Below, one piece after another: positions 16,177 through 24,656 of a stretch of 48,659 nucleotides of DNA; position 1 is the stretch's first letter, and each line of letters begins with the position of its first letter. The notes below the pieces were generated by a model. That model was not told the DNA's origin and made no database searches. It saw only the letters and a program-made list of their open reading frames with translations. The position numbers and the translations under genes are program-made. This DNA comes from Thermohalobaculum sp964576075 (GTDB lineage: Bacteria; Pseudomonadota; Alphaproteobacteria; Rhodobacterales; Rhodobacteraceae). The DNA is taken from NCBI GenBank assembly GCA_964576075.1, contig CAZNTX010000019.1, positions 1-48,659 of the forward strand, written 5' to 3'.

Positions 16177-17042
16177 GAGCGGGCAATCCGGGGCCGTCGC
16201 GGCTCGCCTACCGCCTGGCGCGGGCCTGGGGGCAGGCCTGGGTGCGCAGCCTCGTGACCGTCTATCTGCCGCTCTCGGCGCTCGCGCTGGCCGGCTGGGC
16301 CGTGGTCTCGACCGACCGGCTTCGCCTCGCCATCGAGGCCGAGGCGGCGGCCCTCGTCGAGCGCATCGCGGCGCGCCCCGAGTTCCGGGTCCGCGGGGTC
16401 TCGGTCGAGGGGGCGGGGCCGGAGCTCGAGGCGGTGCTGCGCGCGGTGGTCGGGCCGGTGCGCGGCGAGAGCTCGTTCAAGCTCGATCTCGACGCGCTGC
16501 GCCAGGAGCTCGAGGGGCTCGGCGAGGTCGCCTCCGCGGCGCTGCAGTTCGACGCCGCCGGCACGCTCAACATCCGGGTGGTCGAGCGCGTGCCGGCCGC
16601 GCTCTGGCGCGATCCCGACGGCGCGCTCTGGGTGATCGACCGCTCCGGCGTGGTGATCGGGCGGGCCGGCAAGCGGCTCCGCCATCCGGGCCTGCCCCTC
16701 ATGGTGGGGATCGGCGCGCCGCAGCGGGTGGCCGAGATCGGCCGATTGCTGGCCGCCGCCCCAGATCTCGCCCCGCGCATCCGCGGCTTCGCCCGGATCG
16801 GCGAGCGGCGCTGGGACGTCGTGCTCGACCGGGGGCTCACCATCCGCCTGCCCGCCGAGGGCGCGCGCCGCGCGCTCAAGGGGGTGATGGCGCTGCACTA
16901 CGGCGAGGAGCTTCTGAAGCGCGACCTCGCCGTCATCGATGTGAGGCTGCCCGCCCGCCCGGCGCTCACGCTGCGCGACCGCGCGGCGGAGGAGGAGGCG
17001 CTGCGCGGGGCGGCCGCGTCCGCGTTCGGGGAGGAGACATGA
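16164..17042 (+). CDS. ftsQ: Divisome protein FtsQ
   Basis: 292 residues from GTG at 16164, preferred because GGAGG lies 7 bp upstream within ddl. A second GTG at 16173 would instead give a 4-bp overlap with the ddl stop. It has a basic cytoplasmic tail, one membrane span at about residues 32-53 (TVYLPLSALALAGWAVV), and a POTRA domain ('FRVRGVSVEGAGPELEAVLR' then 'ASAALQFDAAGTLNIRVVER'). A beta-domain with 'YGEELLKRDLAVIDVRLPAR' follows. FtsQ recruits FtsL/FtsB to the septum. Confidence 0.94.
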   Translation: MRPVRAGNPGPSRLAYRLARAWGQAWVRSLVTVYLPLSALALAGWAVVSTDRLRLAIEAEAAALVERIAARPEFRVRGVSVEGAGPELEAVLRAVVGPVRGESSFKLDLDALRQELEGLGEVASAALQFDAAGTLNIRVVERVPAALWRDPDGALWVIDRSGVVIGRAGKRLRHPGLPLMVGIGAPQRVAEIGRLLAAAPDLAPRIRGFARIGERRWDVVLDRGLTIRLPAEGARRALKGVMALHYGEELLKRDLAVIDVRLPARPALTLRDRAAEEEALRGAAASAFGEET

Positions 17043-18388
17043 ACTTCGCGTCTTGCGACATACACCGGGCCATGCGCTCGCGTCTCGCGCAGGGGGTGCG
17101 CCGCGGCAAGCTCGCCGTGCTCGACATCGGCAGCTCCAAGATCACCTGCCTCGTGCTGAAGATCGACCCCTCCCGGCTTGAGGCGGCGGCCTCGTCCGAC
17201 CCTCTCTCCACCACGCTCTTCGCTGCCGTCGAGGTGGTGGGCGAGGCGACCGTGCAGGCCCGCGGGGTGAAGCGCGGCGAGGTGATCGACATGGACGCCG
17301 CCGCCCGCTCGGTGCGCCGCGCCGTCCTCGCCGCAGAGCGCGCGGCCCAGCCGAAGATCGACCGGGTGGACCATGTGCTCGTCTCCTTCGGCGGCGGGCG
17401 GCCGGAGAGCTTCTCGACCGTCGGCGAGGCGGAGACCGAGACCGGCCAGGTCACCGAGCGCGACATCTCCAACGCCCTCGGCAACGCCCCCGAGCCGCCC
17501 ATCGGCGCGGGCCGGCAGATCCTCCATGCCCAGCCCGTCGAGATCAGCCTCGACTTCCAGTCGGGCCTGACCGACCCGCGGGGGATGACCGGCAAGGTGC
17601 TCTCGATCGCCATGCATGTGGTGGCGGTCGACGCCCGCCCCCTCGCCAATCTGATGGAGTGCATCCGGCAATGCGATCTCGACCTCTGCGGGATCGTCAG
17701 CGCCCCCTATGCCGCGGGGCTCTCGGCGCTCGTGGAGGACGAGCAGCGCACGGGCGCGATCTGCATCGACATGGGCGCCTCGCAGACCGGGCTCTCGGTG
17801 TTCCTGCGCGACCATCTGATCTGCGCCGAGCAGGTGCGCTTCGGCGGCGAGCACGTCACCGGCGACATCGCTGCGGGGCTGATGATGCGCCACGCCCTCG
17901 CCGAGCGGATGAAATGCATGCATGGCGGCGTCGTCGCCACCTCCGCCGACGACCGGGAGATGATCGACGCGCCCCGCCTCGGCGAGGAGGACGCGCCAGA
18001 GCCGCGGCAGATCTCGCGGGGCATGCTGATCGGCGTCGTGCGGCCGAGGATCGAGGAGACCTTCCGCATGGTGCAGTCGCGGCTCATCGAGCTCGGCATC
18101 GGCGCGATGCCCGGCTGCTCGCTGGTGCTGACGGGCGCGGCCTGCCAGCTCCGCGGGCTCGACGAGGTGGTGACGCGCCTCCTCGGCCGGCGCCCCAGGA
18201 TCGGCCGCCCGCTCCGGCTCTCGGGGCTCGGCCCGGGCCTCGCGGGCCCGGAATACGCGACCGCCGTGGGCCTCGCGATCTACGCCCTGCGCCCGCATGA
18301 CGAGCTCTGGGATTTCGAGGCGCCGCGGCCGGCGCGGGTCCGCGGCCGGGCGCAGGACCTGGTGCGCTGGATCGCCAATGCCTGGTGA
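17039..18388 (+). CDS. ftsA: FtsA, actin-like membrane tether of the Z-ring
   Basis: 449 residues. The actin-fold phosphate loop 'LAVLDIGSSKITCLVLKI' follows a ~24-residue N-terminal extension (MNFASCDIHRAMRSRLAQGV). The 1C domain (about 105-195), 'GAICIDMGASQTGLSVF' and 'LVLTGAACQLRGLDEV' are typical. The C-terminus 'AQDLVRWIANAW' reads as the amphipathic membrane-targeting helix. FtsA anchors FtsZ filaments to the membrane and activates the divisome. The start overlaps the ftsQ stop by 4 bp. Confidence 0.96.
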   Translation: MNFASCDIHRAMRSRLAQGVRRGKLAVLDIGSSKITCLVLKIDPSRLEAAASSDPLSTTLFAAVEVVGEATVQARGVKRGEVIDMDAAARSVRRAVLAAERAAQPKIDRVDHVLVSFGGGRPESFSTVGEAETETGQVTERDISNALGNAPEPPIGAGRQILHAQPVEISLDFQSGLTDPRGMTGKVLSIAMHVVAVDARPLANLMECIRQCDLDLCGIVSAPYAAGLSALVEDEQRTGAICIDMGASQTGLSVFLRDHLICAEQVRFGGEHVTGDIAAGLMMRHALAERMKCMHGGVVATSADDREMIDAPRLGEEDAPEPRQISRGMLIGVVRPRIEETFRMVQSRLIELGIGAMPGCSLVLTGAACQLRGLDEVVTRLLGRRPRIGRPLRLSGLGPGLAGPEYATAVGLAIYALRPHDELWDFEAPRPARVRGRAQDLVRWIANAW

Positions 18389-18483
18389 GCGGCAGACGAG
18401 GAGCGAGACCAAGACTGTCCCCCCGAAGGGAGCGCGAAACCGGCCGGCCCCCCCGGCCTAGAGCAGAGAAGAGGCAGAACGAC

Positions 18484-20124
18484 ATGGCACTCAATCTCAA
18501 GAACCCGTCGGATTTCGGCATCGAGCCGGAGCTCTCGGCGCGCATCACGGTCTTCGGCGTCGGCGGCGCCGGGGGCAACGCCGTGAACAACATGATCCAG
18601 AAGCAGCTCCCCGGCGTCGAGTTCATCGCGGCCAACACCGACAGCCAGGCGCTCGCCCATTCCAAGGCCGAGCGCAAGATCCAGTTCGGCACCGGGGTGA
18701 CCCGCGGGCTCGGCGCGGGCTCGAAGCCCGATGTGGGCTACACCGCCGCCGAGGAGACGATCGAGGACATCGCCGCCGCGCTCGAGGGCTGCCATATGTG
18801 CTTCATCACCGCCGGCATGGGCGGGGGCACCGGCACCGGGGCGGCGCCCGTGGTCGCCCGCGTCGCGCGCGAGCTCGGCATCCTCACCGTCGGCGTCGTC
18901 ACCAAGCCCTTCCATTTCGAGGGGGCGCGGCGCATGGCGGTGGCCGAGGCGGGAGTCGGGCAGATGCAGAAGGTGGTCGACACCCTGATCGTCATCCCCA
19001 ACCAGAACCTCTTCCAGGTCGCCTCCGAGCGCACCACCTTCGTCGAGGCCTTCGTGATGGCCGACGACGTGCTCTATCAGGGCGTGCAGGGGGTGACCGA
19101 CCTGATGGTCCGCCCCGGCATGATCAATCTCGACTTCGCCGACGTGAAGTCGGTGATGGAGCAGATGGGCAAGGCGATGATGGGCACCGGCGAGGCCGAG
19201 GGCGACACCCGCGCCATCGACGCCGCCGAGAAGGCGATCGCCAATCCGCTGCTTGACGAGGTCAGCCTCAAGGGCGCCAAGGGCGTGCTGATCAACATCA
19301 CCGGCGGCTACGACCTGACGCTGTTCGAGATGGACGAGGCGGCCAACCGCATCAAGGAGGAGGTCGACCACGACGCGATGATCAAGTTCGGCTCGGCGCT
19401 CGATCCGGATATGGAGGGGCGGATGCGCGTCTCCGTCGTCGCCACCGGGATCGACGCGGAGGCCAATGCCGAGGCGATGGCCCCCCGCGGCGAGGCGCCG
19501 GCCAAGCGCAAGCCCGTGGAGACCGACGGCAGCATGATGGCCGCGCTCCGCGGCGGGCAGCGCCGTCCCGCGCCGCAGCCCGAGCGCCAGCCCCCGGAGA
19601 TGCCCGAGCCCGCCCAGAAGGCCGAGCGTCCCGAGCCCCAGCCGGCCCCCCGCGAGGAGCCCGAGGCCACGGCCGAGCCCGCCCGCCCCGCCGAGCCCGT
19701 GACGGCGCCGAGCCCCGCCGACATGCAGGCCCGCGCCGCGGAGGTCCGCCGCCGCGCCGCCGCCGCCCGCGAGCGCCACGACAGCGAGCGCTTCGAGGTC
19801 GACGCCGATCCGGAGTTCCTCGACGGCGAGGCGGAGGGCGGTCTGGCCCCCGGCCGAGGCATTCGCGAGCCGAGCCGCGAGCCCAGCCTGTCGCGCCGGG
19901 CGCCGGTGCTCTCCACCCCGCGCCGCGAGCCGGTCCGCCCCCAGGCCGCCGAGGGCCAGCCGCGCAACAGCCTCTTCAAGATCAACAACCTGATCCACCG
20001 CGTCGCCGGCGGCGGCGGCAACCAGGACCGGCTCGACCCGCTCTCCATCGCGGGCGGCTCGAAGGGCGATCAGGAGGAGGACGAGAGCGAGATCCCCGCC
20101 TTCCTGCGCCGCCAGGCCAACTGA
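18484..20124 (+). CDS. ftsZ: FtsZ, tubulin-like GTPase of the division ring
   Basis: 546 residues. The GTPase core shows 'GVGGAGGNAVNNMI', the tubulin signature G113-GGTGTG119 and 'NLDFADVKSVM'. The core ends near residue 320. A long, charged Pro/Glu/Ala/Arg-rich linker of about 200 residues follows, as is common in alphaproteobacteria. The conserved tail E-I-P-A-F-L-R-R-Q then binds FtsA and other partners. The ATG at 18484 is preceded by AGAAGAGG. The 95-bp spacer after ftsA could hold a separate promoter, but none is clear. Confidence 0.98.
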   Translation: MALNLKNPSDFGIEPELSARITVFGVGGAGGNAVNNMIQKQLPGVEFIAANTDSQALAHSKAERKIQFGTGVTRGLGAGSKPDVGYTAAEETIEDIAAALEGCHMCFITAGMGGGTGTGAAPVVARVARELGILTVGVVTKPFHFEGARRMAVAEAGVGQMQKVVDTLIVIPNQNLFQVASERTTFVEAFVMADDVLYQGVQGVTDLMVRPGMINLDFADVKSVMEQMGKAMMGTGEAEGDTRAIDAAEKAIANPLLDEVSLKGAKGVLINITGGYDLTLFEMDEAANRIKEEVDHDAMIKFGSALDPDMEGRMRVSVVATGIDAEANAEAMAPRGEAPAKRKPVETDGSMMAALRGGQRRPAPQPERQPPEMPEPAQKAERPEPQPAPREEPEATAEPARPAEPVTAPSPADMQARAAEVRRRAAAARERHDSERFEVDADPEFLDGEAEGGLAPGRGIREPSREPSLSRRAPVLSTPRREPVRPQAAEGQPRNSLFKINNLIHRVAGGGGNQDRLDPLSIAGGSKGDQEEDESEIPAFLRRQAN

Positions 20125-20149
20125 GCGGGCCCGCGCGCCCGTGATCCGG

Positions 20150-20223
20150 GGCGGCCCCACGGGCCGCCTTCGCAGCCGCAGCAAGCCCCGCCGTCCGGCC
20201 CTCCGGGCGGACGGGGTTTCTCT
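20150..20223 (+). terminator. Terminator pair after ftsZ
   Basis: The first hairpin is GGCGGCCC (20150-20157) with GGGCCGCC (20161-20168), loop CAC. The second is CCGTCCG (20191-20197) with CGGACGG (20208-20214), followed by GGTTTCTCTG, a weak T-rich tail. Their position just after the last dcw gene suggests the end of that operon. The second stem is also the inner helix of a larger nested structure described separately. Confidence 0.6.
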
Positions 20224-20269
20224 GTATTCCGAGGGGCTTGGCCGGATCCCTTGCGCGGGGCTGCGAAGG
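20167..20269 (+). other. Three nested helices in the ftsZ-lpxC spacer
   Basis: The outer helix is CCTTCGCAGCC (20167-20177) with GGCTGCGAAGG (20259-20269), 11 bp. The middle helix is CAAGCCCC (20182-20189) with GGGGCTTG (20233-20240), 8 bp. The inner helix is CCGTCCG (20191-20197) with CGGACGG (20208-20214), 7 bp. Together they form one elongated 103-nt rod with asymmetric internal loops of 4/18 and 1/18 nt. It may be an extended terminator, an mRNA 3'-end stabiliser, or a small structured RNA. No known RNA family is recognised. Confidence 0.45.
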
Positions 20270-20298
20270 GCCGAAAGCGGCCGGGGTTGTTGCAAAGC

Positions 20299-20313
20299 GT
20301 CACAAAGCGTGAC
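20299..20313. promoter_or_regulatory. Operator-like inverted repeat GTCAC-N5-GTGAC upstream of lpxC
   Basis: GTCAC (20299-20303), AAAGC, GTGAC (20309-20313) is a perfect dyad, embedded in a direct repeat of AAAGCGTSAC. It abuts a possible -35 TTGTCG (20314-20319) with a poor -10 TAGGCC at 20337-20342. If that promoter is real the dyad is centred near -44, a usual activator position. The binding protein is unknown. Confidence 0.3.
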
Positions 20314-20355
20314 TTGTCGCCAGGGCCGGACAGGCGTAGGCCATCCTCCAACACC

Positions 20356-20376
20356 GGGACGTTAACGTTCCGATAA
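20356..20376. promoter_or_regulatory. Palindrome ACGTTAACGT with a CtrA-like half-site pair before lpxC
   Basis: GGGACGTTAACGTTCC (20356-20371) is a near-perfect 16-bp palindrome with a perfect 10-bp core (20359-20368). From 20362 the same bases read TTAA-N7-ATAA, one mismatch from the alphaproteobacterial CtrA consensus TTAA-N7-TTAA. It lies about 50-70 bp before the lpxC start codon. CtrA control of an envelope gene next to ftsZ would be plausible but is inferred from sequence likeness only. Confidence 0.35.
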
Positions 20377-20424
20377 GGCGGCGGGAAAGGACCGCGGCCA
20401 TCCCTTGCGGGCGGGGTGCGAGCG

Positions 20425-21348
20425 ATGCGTAGGACTGTTGCCGAGACGGCGAGCTTCGACGGTCACGGGCTGCATGGGGGCGCGCCCGCGCGGGCCACGG
20501 TGCGGCCCTGCCGCTACGGCCAGGGCCTGCGCTTCCGGCGGACCGACCTCCCCGCCGGCACCGGAGACATCCCCGCGCGCCGCGACCGGGTGGTCGACAC
20601 CACCCTCTGCACCAAGCTCGCCAATGCCGAGGGCGCGACCCTCTCCACCGTCGAGCATCTGATGGCGGCCCTCGCCGCCTGCGGCGTGACCGACGCGCTG
20701 ATCGAGGTCGACGGCCCCGAGGTCCCGATTCTCGACGGCAGCGCCGCGCCCTTCGTGGCGGGCCTCCTTGAGGCGGGCTTCGCCGCCGTCCCCGCCATGC
20801 CGCGGGCGATCCGCATCCTGCGCGCGGTCGAGGTCGCCGACGGCCCGCGCCGCGCTGCCCTCCTGCCCGCGCGCGAGTTCGGCATGCGCTATCTCGTCGA
20901 TTTCCCCGAGCCCGCCATCGGGCGGCAGCGCCTGATGCTGAGCCTCACCGGCGACGCCGCCATCGCCGAGCTCGCCGAGTGCCGCACCTTCTGCCGCGCG
21001 CGCGAGGTGGCGGCGCTGCGGGCCATGGGGCTCGCCAAGGGCGGGAGCCTCGAGAACGCCATCGTCGTCGACGGCGCCGAGGTGCTCAACCCCGAGGGCC
21101 TGCGCCGCCCGGACGAGTTCGTGCGCCACAAGATGCTCGACGCGGTGGGCGATCTCGCCCTTGCCGGGGCGCCGATCCTCGGGCGCTACGAGGCCGAGCG
21201 CGGCGGGCACGAGATGACCGTGCGCCTCCTGCACGCCCTCTTCGAGCGCCCCGAGGCCTGGGAGTGGACGCGCCCCGCGGCGGGGCAGACGCTCTGCGCC
21301 TCCGGCCGGGTGCCGCCGCGCGGGCGGGTCGACGCGGTCGCCGTCTGA
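20425..21348 (+). CDS. lpxC: UDP-3-O-acyl-GlcNAc deacetylase LpxC
   Basis: 307 residues from ATG at 20425; an in-frame GTG at 20416 would add three residues. 'FDGHGLHGG' opens the protein. 'STVEHLMAAL' supplies the first zinc histidine (H78), and 'RHKMLDAVGDL' supplies H235 and D239. 'EIDGPE'-like 'VDGPEVPILDGSAAPFV' and 'ECRTFCRAREV' are also family hallmarks. It catalyses the committed, zinc-dependent step of lipid A synthesis in the cytoplasm. It stands alone after a 300-bp regulatory-looking spacer, with bamD 100 bp downstream. Confidence 0.97.
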   Translation: MRRTVAETASFDGHGLHGGAPARATVRPCRYGQGLRFRRTDLPAGTGDIPARRDRVVDTTLCTKLANAEGATLSTVEHLMAALAACGVTDALIEVDGPEVPILDGSAAPFVAGLLEAGFAAVPAMPRAIRILRAVEVADGPRRAALLPAREFGMRYLVDFPEPAIGRQRLMLSLTGDAAIAELAECRTFCRAREVAALRAMGLAKGGSLENAIVVDGAEVLNPEGLRRPDEFVRHKMLDAVGDLALAGAPILGRYEAERGGHEMTVRLLHALFERPEAWEWTRPAAGQTLCASGRVPPRGRVDAVAV

Positions 21349-21448
21349 GGCCGCGCGCCCCTTTCCCTCGCCGCCCGCTCCGTCTATCTTCGCGCCGAGC
21401 CCCGCGGGAGCCCCTCCCGCGCCCTTCGGCTGGGATCACGGAAGACCG

Positions 21449-22282
21449 ATGCTGCGCGCCACACGCCTCCTCTGCCTCCTCGCCCTCGTCTCCGGCTGCT
21501 CGACCGTGGACTCGCTCTTCGAGCCCGAGCGCACGGTCGAGGACATGTCCGCCCGGGAGATCTTCGCCGCGGCCGAGGCGCAGCTCGCCGATGGCGACGA
21601 ACTGGCGGCCGCGCAGACCTTCGCCGAGATCGAGCGGCTCTACCCCTTCTCCGATCTCGCCAAGCGCGCGCTCATCATGTCGGCCTTCGCCAATTACGAG
21701 GGCGGGCAATACGTCGCCGCCCGCGCCGCCGCGCGCCGCTATGTCGAGCTCTACCCGGCGGACGAGGACGCGCCCTATGCGCAATACCTCGTGGCCCTCA
21801 CCTATTACGACAACATCTCCGATGTCGGCCGCGACCAGACCACGACCGAGAACGCGCTGCAGGAACTGACCGAGCTCGCCCGCCGCTACCCGGACAGCGC
21901 CTTCACCCGCGACGCGACGCTCAAGATCGACCTGACGCGCGACCACCTCGCCGGCAAGGAAATGGAGGTCGGGCGCTACTACCTCAAGCGGGCGCATTAC
22001 CCGGCCGCGATCAACCGTTTCCGCCGGGTGGTGGAGGACTACGAGACCACCGCGCAGACGCCGGAGGCGCTGCACCGCCTCGTCGAGGCCTATCTCGCCC
22101 TCGGGCTCGAGCGCGAGGCGATCGCCGCGGCCGCCGTGCTCGGCTACAACTATCCGGGCTCTGACTGGTATCTCGCCTCCTACGAGCTCCTCACCGGGCG
22201 CGATCTCGTCCCCGACGACGAGACGAGCGACGGCTTCTTCACCCGGGTCTACCGCCAGGTGATCCAGGGCAAGTGGCTCTGA
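21449..22282 (+). CDS. bamD: Outer-membrane assembly lipoprotein BamD
   Basis: 277 residues. A lipoprotein signal (LLCLLALVSGC, lipid-anchor Cys17) is followed by TPR repeats: 'AREIFAAAEAQLADGDELAA', 'FAEIERLYPFSDLAKRALIM', 'YFDN'-like 'ALTYYDNISDVGRDQ' and 'VGRYYLKRAHYPAAINRFRR'. BamD is the essential lipoprotein partner of BamA in the outer-membrane beta-barrel assembly machine. The gene sits between lpxC and recN, the usual Rhodobacterales order, with a 13-bp gap to recN. Confidence 0.95.
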   Translation: MLRATRLLCLLALVSGCSTVDSLFEPERTVEDMSAREIFAAAEAQLADGDELAAAQTFAEIERLYPFSDLAKRALIMSAFANYEGGQYVAARAAARRYVELYPADEDAPYAQYLVALTYYDNISDVGRDQTTTENALQELTELARRYPDSAFTRDATLKIDLTRDHLAGKEMEVGRYYLKRAHYPAAINRFRRVVEDYETTAQTPEALHRLVEAYLALGLEREAIAAAAVLGYNYPGSDWYLASYELLTGRDLVPDDETSDGFFTRVYRQVIQGKWL

Positions 22283-22295
22283 GGGGCGCGCGCGC

Positions 22296-23954
22296 ATGCT
22301 GCGCGGCCTCGCCATCCGCAACATCGTCCTGATCGAGCGGCTCGACCTCGCCTTCCAGCCCGGGCTAAACGTGCTGACCGGGGAGACCGGGGCGGGCAAG
22401 TCGATCCTGCTCGACGCGCTCGGCTTCGCGCTCGGGCGCAAGGGGCGGCGGGAGCTCCTCGGCGCCGGGGCCGATCAGGCGAGCGTGACGGCCGTGTTCG
22501 ACCTCGAGGCGGGGCATCCGGTCTTCGCGCTGCTCGAGGAGCTCGGCCTCGAGGCGGAGCCTGGCGAGCTGATCCTGCGCCGGGCGCAGAGCCGCGGCGG
22601 CCCGGCGCGCGGCTTCGTCAACGACCAGCGCACCTCCGCCGAGGCGCTGTCGCGGATCGGGGGGCTTCTCGTCGAGGTCCACGGCCAGCACGACGACCGG
22701 GGCCTGCTCAACCCGCGCGCCCATCGCGGCATGCTCGACGCCTATGCCGGGCTCGGCGGGCGCGTCGCCGAGGTCGGCCGGCTCTGGGCCGCCTCCGAGG
22801 CCGCCGAGCGTGCGCTCGCCGCGGCCAGGGCCGAGCTCGAGAAGGCGGCGGAGGATGCCGAGTATCTGCGCCACGCGGTCGAGGAACTCGCGCGCCTCGC
22901 TCCCGAGGCGGGGGAGGACGCCGCCCTCGACACCGAGCGCCGGGCGATCCAGGCCGCAGGCCGCATCCGCGAGGAGGTGGCGAAGGCGGCCGATCTCCTC
23001 TCCGGCCAGGGGGCGGAGGGGGCGATGGCGGACGCGCTCTCCCGCCTCCTCCCGCTCGCCGAGGAGCATGGCGACCTGCTCCGCGGCCCGGCGGACGCGC
23101 TCGACCGGGCGATGGTCGAGCTCGGCGAGGCGAGCCGCGGGCTCACGGACGCGCTCGACGCCATGACCTTCGATCCCGGCCGGCTCGAGGCGGTGGAGGA
23201 GCGGCTCTTCGCGATCCGCGCGCTCGCCCGCAAGCACGGCGTCCTGCCCGACGCCCTCGCCGATCTCGCGACCGAGATGACCGCCCGGCTCGACGCGCTC
23301 GACCAGGGCGCCGACCATATCGCCGCCCTCGACGCGGAGGCGGGGGCGGCGCGCGCGGCCTACGACGGCGCCGCCGCCGCCCTCTCCGAGGCCCGCCGCG
23401 CGGCCGCCGCCCGGCTCGACGCCGAGATCGCCGCCGAGCTCGCGCCGCTGCGCATGGAGGCCGCGCGCTTCGTCACCGAGATCGCGCCGGGCCCGCCGGG
23501 GCCGGAGGGCTCGGACCGGGTGCAGTTCACCGCCACCACCAACCCCGGCGCGCCGCCCGGGCCGGTCGATCGGGTGGCCTCCGGGGGCGAGCTCTCGCGC
23601 TTCCTGCTGGCGATGAAGGTCTGCCTCGCGGCCAGGGCGCCGGGGCTCTCCCTCGTTTTCGACGAGATCGACCGCGGGGTCGGCGGCGCCACGGCGGATG
23701 CGGTCGGCCGCCGCCTCGCCCGCCTCGCCGAGACCGCGCAGGTGCTCGTCGTCACCCACTCCCCCCAGGTCGCCGCCCTCGGCACCCATCATTGGCACAT
23801 CGCCAAGACGTCGGAGGGCGAGCGCACCCGCACCCATGTTGCGGCCCTCGGCGCCGGGGACCGGCTCGACGAGATCGCGCGGATGCTCGCCGGCGAGGAG
23901 ATCACCGCCGAGGCCCGCCAGGCCGCCCGCGCGCTCCTCGAGCGCTCCGCCTGA
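22296..23954 (+). CDS. recN: DNA repair ATPase RecN
   Basis: 552 residues, SMC-like. Walker A is GETGAGKS at residues 29-36. A coiled-coil central part (about 150-400) is rich in Ala/Glu/Arg heptads, and the C-terminal half has the signature 'VASGGELSRFLLAMKVCL', Walker B 'LSLVFDEIDRGVGG' and 'VLVVTHSPQVAALGTHHW'. RecN binds DNA ends and supports recombination repair of double-strand breaks. No SOS-type operator was recognised in the 13 bp before it, so it may be read from the bamD promoter. Confidence 0.97.
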   Translation: MLRGLAIRNIVLIERLDLAFQPGLNVLTGETGAGKSILLDALGFALGRKGRRELLGAGADQASVTAVFDLEAGHPVFALLEELGLEAEPGELILRRAQSRGGPARGFVNDQRTSAEALSRIGGLLVEVHGQHDDRGLLNPRAHRGMLDAYAGLGGRVAEVGRLWAASEAAERALAAARAELEKAAEDAEYLRHAVEELARLAPEAGEDAALDTERRAIQAAGRIREEVAKAADLLSGQGAEGAMADALSRLLPLAEEHGDLLRGPADALDRAMVELGEASRGLTDALDAMTFDPGRLEAVEERLFAIRALARKHGVLPDALADLATEMTARLDALDQGADHIAALDAEAGAARAAYDGAAAALSEARRAAAARLDAEIAAELAPLRMEAARFVTEIAPGPPGPEGSDRVQFTATTNPGAPPGPVDRVASGGELSRFLLAMKVCLAARAPGLSLVFDEIDRGVGGATADAVGRRLARLAETAQVLVVTHSPQVAALGTHHWHIAKTSEGERTRTHVAALGAGDRLDEIARMLAGEEITAEARQAARALLERSA

Positions 23955-24030
23955 CCGCCCGCTTTCGCCCCGCCCCGGAATCGTTTACCGTGGCGGGCGC
24001 GAGTGGAACGGCGGCTGGCGAGGACATCTC

Positions 24031-24201
24031 ATGCTTGTGCGCGTGGGCGGCGGGGCGATGGACCTCGTCAATTCGATCATCGATGGCGGGATCGCCAAGT
24101 GGAACGAAGGGCTCGTGCCCTTCTTCACCTCGCCCTACGGCATCGCCATCCTCTTCGTCGTGCTGTTCCTGTTCCTCAATTCGATGCGGATGCGGCTGTG
24201 A
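24031..24201 (+). CDS. Small single-span membrane protein, unknown function
   Basis: 56 residues from ATG at 24031, which has GGCGAGGA 6 bp upstream. An internal ATG at 24058 gives 47 residues and is a possible alternative. After an amphipathic start (MDLVNSIIDGGIAKWNEGLV) there is one strong membrane span, PYGIAILFVVLFLFLN, and a basic tail SMRMRL, so the C-terminus is probably cytoplasmic. No family is recognised. Its stop overlaps the next gene's GTG by 4 bp, which argues that it is truly translated. Confidence 0.6.
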   Translation: MLVRVGGGAMDLVNSIIDGGIAKWNEGLVPFFTSPYGIAILFVVLFLFLNSMRMRL

Positions 24202-24653
24202 TCCGGGCGGCGCTCGCGGTGGCTGCGCTCGCGGCGCCGGCCGCGGCGGAGCCGCTCGCGCCCGGGGATCTCCTCGGCGGATGGGACTGCGCGGGCCGCG
24301 GGCTCTCCTGGCGGATGGAGGTGACCCGGCCCTTCAGCCAGATCCTCGAGATCCGCGAGATCCTCGGCGAGGAGACCGTCTCCATCGCGCTCTGGGACAC
24401 CGGGCGGCGGCGCGAGCTCGCCGGGCTCGTCCGCGTGCTGCCGGAGGGGATGCGGCTCGATCTCGAGGTGGTGGCGCGCCCCGCCGGCGGCGTCGACCTC
24501 GCCGGCACCCTGCGCGACCCCTTCGACGCGGTGACGACGGCGCGCGAGACCCACCGCCTCGAGGCGCCCGGCCGGCTGAGCGTCGCCATGGAGATCGACC
24601 GCGAGGACGGCGAGGCGCACCGCCGCGCCTGGGTCTGCACCCGCGCCGAATGA
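24198..24653 (+). CDS. Small exported protein of unknown function
   Basis: 151 residues from a GTG that overlaps the stop of the small membrane protein (GTGA). A signal peptide is clear: MIRAALAVAALAAPAAA followed by EPLAPG. The mature part (about 134 residues) begins 'DLLGGWDCAGRG' and alternates hydrophobic and charged residues as in a beta-barrel or calycin-like fold ('WRMEVTRPFSQILEIREIL', 'ETVSIALWDTG'). Two Cys at the two ends of the mature chain (WDCAG and WVCTR) could form a disulfide. Function is unknown. It ends 3 bp before the convergent oxidase gene. Confidence 0.65.
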   Translation: MIRAALAVAALAAPAAAEPLAPGDLLGGWDCAGRGLSWRMEVTRPFSQILEIREILGEETVSIALWDTGRRRELAGLVRVLPEGMRLDLEVVARPAGGVDLAGTLRDPFDAVTTARETHRLEAPGRLSVAMEIDREDGEAHRRAWVCTRAE

Positions 24654-24656
24654 GCC

